Assembly (NCBI GenBank): GCA_949752795.1
Contig: OX457061.1
Coordinates: 7,747,239 to 7,811,238, forward strand
Source of the DNA: Hyperoodon ampullatus
Lineage: Eukaryota > Chordata > Mammalia > Artiodactyla > Ziphiidae
DNA: 64,000 nucleotides
Reading direction: 5' to 3'
The notes beneath the pieces are model-generated. The model made no database searches, was not told the DNA's origin, and was given only the letters and a program-made list of their open reading frames with translations. Position numbers and translations under genes: made by a program. Below, in pieces: positions 43,603 through 53,600 of this stretch (the stretch's first letter is position 1; the number at the start of each line of letters is the position of its first letter).

Positions 43603-46600
43603 CGTTGAGAAAGCTGATGAGGCTCCAAGGTTCAGAGAGTAACGGGGCATCTATTTAACAAATGTTCACTAAGGGCCTACGGGTGCTTGGCGTTGGGAAC
43701 TAAGATAGTGATGCCAAGATAGACCCTGCCCTCATGAAGCTTAAGGTAGGGCAGGAGATCTGCCCACCTCCTCACTCCTGGCAAATTCTCCCTGTACTCT
43801 TAGGGAGGCATCCTCAGCCACGCTGGTACTGTGTAACCCTGGTCACAGCCAAGGGATTCATAGATGGGCACATGAGTGGCTAATCAGATCCCCTCAAGGG
43901 TGACATGCACGTTCAAAGGCTGCTCTGTGCCATGTGGCTGGAGCAAAGGGCATGGGAAAACCCAGGAGTTGTGGAAGAGCCAGCTTCCCCTGGCACTGAA
44001 AACCCCACCTGCAGAGGGAGGACAGAGCCCATGTGCAGACAGAAGCGGAGGCAGAGACCGTGGGCCCCGGAAGAGACTGGCAGAGCCATGGCTTTCCAGT
44101 TCCTAGGTCCCCTTATTCTCCTGGGAATTCCCGGCACAGTCCTGTTTTTATGCTAAAGCTAGGTTGCAGTTACTGGGCACTATCTAGAGATTCCCTGGCA
44201 GTCCAGTGGTTAGGACTTGGTGCTTTCACTGCCGTGGCCCAGGTTCAATCCCTGGTCAGGGAACTGAGACCCTGCAAGCTGCATGGCATGGCACGGCCAA
44301 AAAAAAAAAAAGTTATCTTAAGCGCCCTGAGGAACCCGAAGAGACTTACTCAGATATTAACTGGGAGATTTCCTTGTCCAGCATGTCCTTCTTCTCCTTC
44401 AGCTTCTGAATGTCAAGGTGCAGAGAATCCTTGCTGGCCCCATCAGCCTGGCCAGACTTGGGAGATGGCCGCTGTGTGGCAGGCACAAAGAGTCATAAGC
44501 CAGACTGACCAATTATCTACCGTTCGGAACCTACACATTATTCCCCAATATCCACTCCCTGCTTCTGGTTGGTAATAGACACCCTCCACCCCAGAATAAG
44601 ACTACATTTCCCAGCTTCCCTTGGAATTAGATGTGGCCCTATAACTAAGTTCTGGCAAGCGGAACTTAATTAGAAATAGCATAGGCGATGTCTGGGAACT
44701 GTCCTTCCAGGGAGAGGGCATGCCTTTCTCTAGCGTTCCTCTTTCCTACCAGCTGGAGGGATGCTGGAATTGAACGGTGTCTTGGATGATAGAGGCATGG
44801 GTCCCTGATGACTGTTTAAGCCATCTTTAACAGGCCCAACTTTAACTAAAGGGCCCATCCTGGTTCCCAATCTGGCCCCAGAGAATCTATTTCAGGTCTA
44901 CCTCTTGGATTCTCCTGTCAAGTCTATGATGTCGCTGGCTTTATAATCGCATTGGGTAGCAAAACCCATCCCTGGGGCTACAGTTCATCTTTGTCCTTTC
45001 TGCGTCTACAAGCTGTGAAGGCCGGTGCCTGGTACACTGCTAATTTTCAGGAAATGTTTGTTGGAGCAACTGTAATACAAGAGACCGAGGAAGACGTGGT
45101 TCCCATTCTTAGGACAGGGGATTTTAACCAGTCAGTCAACACATCGTGAGTAAACACTAGCTGCCATGGCAAAGGCTCCAGGGGTTCAGCAATGGATAAG
45201 ACATCAAGCCTGGCCCCCCGCCTTCATGGAACGCATAGCCTAGTCCCAGACATAGAACCCCCAACAGTCATGCTCTTCCTCCAGAAATGTCCATTTAAAG
45301 CTCTGCTCACAGGTCACACATCATCAGAAAGTCCTTTCCTGACCACCCCATTTAAATGGCCACACCTCAATTACTATCCTTTTGTCCTGATGTTTTCTAA
45401 CATCTATCACCACCTGACATATTGTATATTTCATTAATATTATTTTCACTGACGGCCTTATACCACTGGAGTGTGAACACCATGACGGCAGGGACTCTGT
45501 TTTATTCACTGCTGATTGCCCTGTGCCTACAACAGTACCTGGCACATAGTAAGCACTATTTCGAATGAATTCGTCAAATGAATGAGTGAATGACAATCAA
45601 CTACCTACCAGTCTGAAAAGTGCTTTGAAGTTGAAGTACAGTGTTCTAGGGGAGTGGCTAACAAAGCTATTGGCCTGAGCCCGAAGTGGGGCTAAGACTT
45701 CTCTGAGGAAGCTCAACTTTAAAGGATGAGCAGGCATCAGTCTGGCAAAAAGCTGGAAGAAAAAGTATTCCAGACAGTGTATCCAAAGGCCCTAAGGCAG
45801 GAGAGAGTACATGCATTTGAGGGAAAGGGAGTGGTTTCCATGTGGGTCGAATGGGTGAGGGAGGGATAGTGGTGTGAAAAGAACAAAACCAACCAGCCAC
45901 TTGTGCTGTCAGGAAGGAGGAGAGACAGTGCCCATTTGGAGAGCCTGGGGTACCACTGACAAAGTACAGGACGCTGTTTCTTCTTTGAAGCTTGGTGGGC
46001 AGGAGGAAAAGATGGGGAAGGACTGAGCAATGACCTAGAGTTTCTCAGCAGAATGAGGTCAGCTGGGGGAAGACCTTGAAGAGGACTGGGGGTGGGTCAG
46101 CTGCTGCTGGGGACGGAGAGGAGGGCTGGGAGCAGCAGTGGGGTGCAGGGTGGAGGGCAAGGAAGGGGGCACAAGCATACTCACAGGGGATCGGAAAGCC
46201 CCGCGGCAACTTTTGGAAAGTCCTGCTTGAGTCCTGTAGAGGAATCCGAGGGAAAAAGGCTGATTGGACCTAGAGGCCGCTTTGGGAGGAAAGGGGTACT
46301 GTGAGGGTGTGAGAGGAGGAACTGCTGTGAAGTACAGAGACCGGGACTGGATCCGGTGGGGAAGAAGGTAGATAATGCTCCCGGGATCGGGGTAGGGATT
46401 CTAGAGGAAGGACAGATTCTGATGTGAAGCAGTGGAAGGGGGGGTGGTCTCTGGAGGCTATCTCCGGGGAGAGAAAAGTCTGGGGAGAGAAAGTCTGGGG
46501 CAGAGCTACGGGGAGTCAGGAAAGTGACTGGGAAGAGATGTGCTTTCCCCCTGCTGTCCGCTCCTCGCCCACCTCCTCAGCCCTGGGGTCCGGGGCCCCT

Positions 46601-46820
46601 GACTCGGGGAGCTCTGCAGTGCCGGAGGCTCCAGGGCGGGTGCGGAGAAGCGGCCCCTCAGGTCCGCCCGGTATTCGGAGTTCTCTGACGCGCACCGAAG
46701 CGTCGCAGAGCTATCTACGTAAGCACGCTGCGAGATCGGGCCCCGCCCTTCCCCGCCCTTCCCCGCCCTTCGTCGACCAGGTGGGCAAGGAGAGCGGCTG
46801 CGCACCAAGTCTTTTTTTTT

Positions 46821-46854
<34 letters not shown>

Positions 46855-47181
46855 GGTATGCGGGCCTCTCGCTGTTGTGGCCTCTCCCGTGGCTCCGGAC
46901 GCGCAGGCTCAGCGGCCATGGCTCACGGGCCCAGCCGCTCCGGGGCACGAACCCGTGTCCCCTGCATCGGCAGGCGGACTCTCAACCACTGCACCACCAA
47001 GGAAGCCCCGCACGAAGTCTTTATTAGGCCTTCCCCCGTCCCTCCTGGCTAACGGTGGTTTAGCCACGCCTCTTTCCCTTTCAACTTTCCCATCGACTAA
47101 TGGGATTAAGGATTTGAGGCTATGCTCACACCACTGCAGCCTAGTACCGCCTTGGTCCCTCCTCTTTTGGCTTCGTCTCAC
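41869..47181 (-). CDS. SWI5: SWI5, RAD51 recombination mediator subunit (first exon disrupted)
   Basis: Minus-strand exons: 1 ending at 46573, then 46233-46185, 44471-44350, 43533-43439 and 41933-41869 (TGA). Phases join throughout. Exons 3-5 give the conserved coiled-coil SWI5 core (KKDMLDKEISQ, YSVDELEDH, LHEYNDIKDVGQML) and the C-terminus PEFDLDMND. Exon 2 gives SKSCRGAFRSP. SWI5 pairs with SFR1 and stabilises RAD51 filaments in homologous recombination. Exon 1 is open from an ATG at 47181 (MRRSQKRRDQ...) but is cut by a SINE at 46814-47009 that adds a stop. Ignoring the SINE it would encode about 243 aa, close to the human length of about 235 (from memory). The 5' start actually used is unresolved; a shorter isoform would keep the whole core. 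Confidence 0.88.
43549..43598. repeat. (GA)25 microsatellite next to the SWI5 exon 4 acceptor
   Basis: A pure 50-bp GA run on the plus strand, which is (TC)25 in the SWI5 sense. It starts 15 nt upstream of the exon 4 AG acceptor and therefore forms most of the polypyrimidine tract. Confidence 0.97.
44187..44312 (+). repeat. CHR-type SINE, short form
   Basis: agattccctggcagtccagt ... ggcacggccaaaaaaa. It lies 38 bp downstream of SWI5 exon 3 in the intron, in antisense orientation to the gene. Confidence 0.9.
45440..45595 (+). repeat. MIR/L2-like fragment
   Basis: tgtgaacaccatgacggcag, acagtacctggcacatagta and atgaatgagtgaatga, the common L2/MIR tail words. Confidence 0.6.
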
Positions 47182-47660
47182 AGCGGCGCGGTTGCTGCCG
47201 GAAGCAGTTCCGCAGTGCTTGCTGGGATCGTGCTGATGTGGCCCCCCCCCTTCCCCCGCCCTGTCCCGGGATGTCGGAAGAAACCCGACAGAGCAAATTG
47301 GCTGCGGCCAAGAAAAAGGTAAAACGTGCGGGGTCGCGGCTCCCTGACCCAGCCCGAGACCCCTCCGACGGCCGGGCCATGGTCAGAGTCTGTGCTGCCT
47401 TCGAGGCACACGGGGCGAGCCTCTCGGCGCCCCTTGGCGCCCCCCTCCAAAAGTATTCTCAGCCAGTCCCGCCCCCCGGCAGCCCAGCCCCCGCCCTCGC
47501 TCGTCACCCCTGGGTGACTTTGGGCCGGTGACCCCGGGGGCTTCCTGCACCAGGCTCGGCTCTCGCCTCCTGCCGCCCAGAACCGGACCTCCTGGGCTCC
47601 CTAGGCTCCCGGTCTCCGGGGACCTCGGTCCTGGCCTTGCGTTCCCCTCCCCCACCGCGG
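46560..47660. promoter_or_regulatory. SWI5/GOLGA2 head-to-head CpG-rich promoter
   Basis: A GC-rich block spans SWI5 exon 1 and GOLGA2 exon 1, with a SINE (46814-47009) inside it. An ETS site ccggaagc is at 47198-47205 followed by an inverted ETS-like ttccg. Three copies of a 10-bp unit (cttccccgcc) lie near 46745-46771. Putative start codons of the two genes (47181 minus, 47271 plus) are only about 90 bp apart, so transcripts probably overlap. There is no TATA box. Confidence 0.7.
46814..47009 (-). mobile_element. CHR-type SINE inserted in SWI5 exon 1
   Basis: The target-site duplication gcaccaagtctt (46802-46813) and gcacgaagtctt (47010-47021) have one mismatch. The element has the 205-bp-form head and poly-A but lacks internal pieces: the capital-sign block after ctctcccgt and the part after cccagccgctcc are shortened. 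It lies in the SWI5 sense orientation. Confidence 0.93.
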
Positions 47661-50600
47661 AACGGCGACTCGGGCATCTGTAGGGAGGAGTGGAAAGTAG
47701 TTACGTCATTACCCCCCTCTGAACTGTCATTACCGCCAAGAGCCCGGTGTTTGGTCTTACGACCCAGTCCCCCTGTGTTTTCACATCCTTTCCGGTTTCT
47801 CTGGTCGCAGCACAAATTTCCAGCGTGAAGGAGACTCGGGACTATGGGACCTAGGTCCCACCTGGGTTTCAGGCTTCCTAACTCTAGACTGTACCCCATC
47901 CTTTGGTGTCGATAGCGTAAAAAGCCTACACTTCACCAGTGATCTCGAAACATTGACAATATCTCTGGGTGGCAGTGGGGAGAATGTGCTTTGTTTAGTT
48001 TGGTTTTCTCCCAGGTTTCTATCCAGAGAGACTTTCACAGTTTTAATGTGAATCTTCTTCCTTACATTCTAATTCGCTATGATTCTGAGACCAGAGTGCC
48101 GGTCATTTAGTGCTCCTTTGGAGTGAGATCTGCTTATCCTCTGTGGAACAGATCGCGTGAAACTGAACTTCACAGCTGGGAATCTTTCCCAAATCATCAT
48201 CTCAACATGGGTTGCCCTGAGTGCCACAGGATAAGCATGGGACTGGAGCATCAGTTTTGCTTGATTCTCTTGAGAGAGAAAAAGCCTTTTATATTAATGT
48301 GGTTAGGGATGACATTTGCATAGATTTGTAAGATTATAATAGACTTCTCTCCGAAATGGTGTTTGGGTTGTCCTCTTTCTGTTACGTTCCCAGATTCACT
48401 AGGGGTGTGTGCCTTCACTGCCTTCTGCCATTAGGATACACTGATGTAAAAGTTTGAGAAGCAGTGGTGTGCAGCTCTAAAAGAGGTGTAGGAAAGGACC
48501 CTGATGTCTGATTAAATGTTTACTTTTCCACCTCTGCTTCTTGTAAACTGTAAAGTAGGATGTGAATATAGGGGGCTTATAGTTCTCATGAGCCTCACTG
48601 CTTTTCCTTTTTGCAGTTAAGGGAGTATCAGCAGAAGAACAGCCCTGGTGTTCCTGCAGGAGCTAAGAAAAAAAGAAAGATCAAGAATGGCAGTAGCCCG
48701 GAGACAACCACTTCTGGTGGTTGTCCCTCACCTGAGGATGTGAGTCTTGCCACCTTCCAGGGATGGGGTACTCAAGGGACAGCAGGAGAGGGTAGTGGTT
48801 AAGATTGTGGAAGAAATGTCAGATATTGCCTAAGAAGTTTGGGTTTGAATTCTACCTCTCCCTCTGTTGGGGATATGTATGGTTTTGGGCAAATTGTTTA
48901 AGCTCGTTGGGTCTCTGGTTCCACATTGGTAAAACTGGGGTAATACTGTCTTACACTTATGAAGTTTAAATGAGATTGTTGTTGTTTTTATAACAATCCC
49001 CTAATACAGGGCCTGGTGCAGAGTAAACATTCAGTAAAGAGTAGTTGCTATTTGACTTACTGCTCTGGTGATCTTTCTCAGCCCCATCCTCAGTGGGAAG
49101 CCAGGCAGTGAGAACAGCCTCTTGTCCTCAGGCTCTCCATTTAGAGGCACCAACAGAACCCCAGGGTGTGGTGAGGAGAGTCCCAGGCCCTTGGATTAGG
49201 AGATCATCTGGGTTTCAAGGCCATCTTTGCCACCAGCTTGCTGGGTGACGTCAAGAAAATCAGTTCGTCCCCTGGGCCTCAGTTTCCTCATCTGTAAGAT
49301 GACACTGTTGGATCAGATCATTGTCTTTCAGACTTATTTTTTAGCTGTAGCCTGCTTTGTTCAAGCGGACCCTTGTTCTGAAGTCTGGTTTTTAAAAGTC
49401 TGGGCCTGAGGGTCTAAGAAGCTATTAAGAGCTGCGTTGTTCGCCTAAGGAGCTATGTGACTGCATTGTTCCGGGGACTTTTCCATCTGTTTACCTTGAT
49501 TTCTGCCTCTGGCAAGGCAGCAAGTGGCTGTTTGGAAAATGGCACAGGCTGTGGTATTGATCCCTTTCTCTCTTCTCCAGCATTCCATTGCCCTGAACCC
49601 ATCTCTTCTTCCTTCCCTGACTCTCTTGCCTCTCTAAGCCACTTTTCTCTTTCTCTCCCTGCCCTTGTTTTTCCCTTTTCGCCTCCTATAGATTCAGGAC
49701 ATTCTGAAGGTGCTGGTGTCCGACCTTAACCGCTCCAATGGGGTAGCGATCCCCCCATTGGACAAGTGGAAGGTGAGGCAGTGCCGAGACCCCCTCTCTG
49801 GCTTGCTCCCTCCCAGCTCTGCATGCCCTGAGGCTTCTCTGGTTTGGGGGATACTTTGCCTCTGGCTTATTTTATGTTGCTGTCATTAACCCTGGGCCTG
49901 TTCATGTCTGCTTTTTCACCTGCTTGGTTGATTGGGTTCCCCCCCACCCCGACCCCCCCCATCTTTTATCATCTTGGAGAAGGTGAGATGCTCCTTGGAG
50001 GTTAAAGGTAACTTGGGAATAGCTTCCAGAGCAGGTGTGTGGGATTTGGGCTCTTTGAGCCTCCAGTTTGAATGTCCATGGTGCTATCAAACTAGGAGAG
50101 GTTCAATAAAACCAAACCTTCAAGTCTTGGCCCCTGGGCATCTGACCCCAAAAGACCAATAGACCACCAAGTAGTTTGTGATTTGTTTTTGAGTTGATCA
50201 GTTCATTTTGGTTTGGCAGTAGGGAATGTAGGGTTAAGAGAAAAGGAACTTGCATTATAGTTAACAAGGATTGAGGTTATTTTTTTCAGTGGAACTATCC
50301 GTAAGGGATGTGAGGTTAACCAAACACATGAGTGGTCAGGACATTCTGCCCCTATCCTCTTTTAAAAATTAACTGGACATTTAACCATATTCAGTGGGCC
50401 CTTGAGAGCAGAGGCATGTTGCTAGGGGCTGTAGAAAACAGATGAAAGAAACATTTGGAATATGGCAACAAGGCAGAGGTTGGTTCTAAATGGACTCGAG
50501 GCTGGAGGGGGTGGCATTTGAGGCCGGTTTGAAGATGAGAGGTGGGTAGCGGTCATCCACATTGAGCGTAGGGGAAATGGGAGTCCCAGGCAGAGGGTGT

Positions 50601-53600
50601 AATACAGGTAACAGCCGGGGTTATTAGCTCACAGAGTACTTTCCAGAAAGGCGGGGAGCCTGGGGTGCCCCTGGACTGGGAGATGACCTCCTCCGGACAT
50701 GATGGTGGCACTTCCTCCTTAATTAACTTCCTCGGGGGACATCTGCCAGGCTACAGGAGTAGCGCTGGAAGGCCAGGTCCTGCTGGCGATGGGCAGGGGG
50801 AGAGGCGCTGGGACAAGGAACTGTTGGCTGGGGTTAGAGAGCCTTTCAGTCATTAGGACTGCTCATGCCCATTCGGTCGGGTCTGTCCAGGTGCTGTGAC
50901 TCACCTTGTTGGCTCAGAGGAGATGCCGGGTGGCATGGGGAGGGGAGCGCAGGCCTACAGGAGTCCCGAAGCTGTGCATCTGGACTCTTGTTGTAAGGCC
51001 CTGGGCCCGCATCCTTCTGCTCTCCTGGAAATGAAGACCCAGATCCCCATATTCCCTTCTTGTCGTTTTAAAATCCTCTCTATATCAATAACTGTTTCTC
51101 ACTTAAGTTTTCTGCTGTAGTAGTGCAGGCCTGTGATGGCAGTATCCTGGGCAGAGCTGATGGCATTTCCAGAACTGAGGAATAATGGATAGAAAAAAAA
51201 GGTGTTTTTTTTTTTAATGGAATGGGACATTGGAGGGGAGTGGACAGTGTTTTTTAAAATTCCGTACTTAGCTATATGACTCAAAATTATGAAATAACTT
51301 GGTTGCTCGCAAAATAGTCATATTTAAGTCCTCAGAAAAAGACTTTTTCCCCCTTCTGAGCTTTCTTGTTTCTAATGCTAGGGATCCGTGGGCACCCAAG
51401 AGGCCAGGAGGGACCCAGGGCTCGCCAGGGCCCGTGGCTAAGAGTGTGCTCCCCTCCCCAAACTCTCCCGCCTAGCCAGCTGCTGAGCCCCTGCTCTTAC
51501 CTATTAAATTCAGTAGTCCAGGTTGACAGGGCAACACCAGGTTCTGGCATCAAAGGTCACAGTGTGGACAGTCACCAAGCAAACAGCTTGATTCATCTTC
51601 AGCTCCCCAGGCTCTGCGCTGCTTGTTCTAAGGAGGGCAGTAGATTTGGGTTTTCAGAGGCCAGGGCTGAGGCTCCAGAGAGCAGGCAGCCCTTTCCCCC
51701 AAGAGAGGCGCAGCCTCTTCCTTCCAGACTCAGCTTCGTTGGCCAGGCCTTGGCTCCCCGGTGCTCTTCCCTCATCAAGCTTTGGCTTCTCAGCCCTCTT
51801 CCCCATCTCACCTATTGAACATTAGATCCCTCGAGCCAGAGGCTTGGACTAACTGTCAGGCCTGAGCCTGGAGAGAGGCCGAGTGGGGCTCTGGTCAAGC
51901 AAGTGGATCCATTTGGGCCAAGAGAGAACTTCTCCATGGCTCCTGGCCCTCAGTCCCACGATTGTTCTCCAGCATGACAAGAGTCAAAGGGTAGACGTCT
52001 TACCTCTGGTTTCTCAGCTGTTTCTTGGTTGGGTAGGTGTTTTGGAGCCAGGAGGTTGGGATGGGTAGTGGCCATGGTTTTCCTTCTACCTCTAAGAGCA
52101 GGGAGAGCCTTCTCGTTGGGCAGCTTCTTTCCCAGAAAAGGCCTGAGTCATGGAGACACACCAGTAGTTGCAGGAAGGAGGGAAGGAAGGAAGGGAGAGC
52201 AAGAAGAAAGAGGCAGATCGCGCTGCTCCTTCATCACTGCCACCCTCTGCCCAGCGTGGGGCCCCGGGTGAGGGGCCCTCTGGGCACAGACTGGCTTTCT
52301 CGAAGATCAGGGCCTTGCTTCTCCCTGACTTGGCACACCTTCCTTCCACCTGCTGTAGCTGCCGTAGGTCAGCCATGGAGCTGAGCTCCAGGGAGAACAA
52401 GGCCCTCGTGTTCTCGAAGGAGGCTGTGCAGTCCCGGAAGGCTGCAGACTGGCCCGAGGTCTGGGCGAGCCGTAGCCGCCCCCCAGAGTGGCACCCAGCA
52501 TGTGTGACTGGCACTCTGACTGCAGCAGCACCTGTCCTACCCGCTCTGCACCCCTGCATTCATGGCAATGAGGCGACTTCTGCCCTGCGTGGCCCCCTAA
52601 CCCCCTGCTCTGTTCTGTGACAGGCGCCCAAAGACCGCGCCGCTCCTGTTACACCGTCTGCTGATGACACCGTGTCACCTGGCGGTGTCCCTTCCCCCTG
52701 TGCTAGTCCCCCCCGTGTCACTAGCATGGCATCAACTCAGGTTCGTGCCTCTTCCCCCTTGGCTTGCTGCCCCACTGTGTGCTCACCCCGTCCTCCTTCC
52801 TGGAGGCCTGGACCTGCCATGGAGCCTCTTCCCCTTTCTTCAGGTAGCTTGGCTCCTAGAGCGAGGCGCCCTTCCTGAGGACTGGGGTGGGGGAGGCCAA
52901 GAGCAGGTTCTCCTTGAGGTGCGGGCGGACGGAAAGCGGTTGGAATGAGCTTGGCGCCGTGGGTGGTTCTTAGTGGAAACCGAATGACCGATTCATACGT
53001 TTCTTTCCCAACAGAACCGTGATGCTGACAATGATCCTAGTCCCATTGGTGAAAGCACGTAAGTGTCTCCCACGGGGCCAGCAGTCCCTAGGCCACTGCC
53101 CATGACCCCCTCTTTCCCATCGAGCCTCCTGCACCCCTGACTGCTGTGTTCATCCCCAGATCTCTCTCATCCACCGAGAGCCTGCGACAGCTATCTCAGC
53201 AGCTCAACGGTCTTGTGTCCGAGGTACCACCCCCAAAATTGGAGCCCGGAGTGGGCTAGAGAGGGAAGGAAAATATGACGGAAAGAAACCGAGGCAAAGG
53301 TTCCCAAGACGAAGGGCAGGTCCTGGGACCGGGCAGCTTGGCTGGATCATGTTTGGCTAGTCATTACTGCTCTGAGTCTCCTCTTTGACGCTGTCCAGGT
53401 GAAGGGGTTGGACCATGAGATTGGTTACATCATTTTATCCTGCAGATGAGAGCTGCTTGGGAGGCGGGGGACAAGGGGGAATTAAGAATGAGGAGAAATT
53501 GGCACAGGGAGGGATAAGGGGGGGTGGGGGTGGCAAGTTAGGCAGAAAAGGAAATGTTGCCAGTCGATGGGGAAGATGTTGGAGGGCTTAGGCCTTGAGG

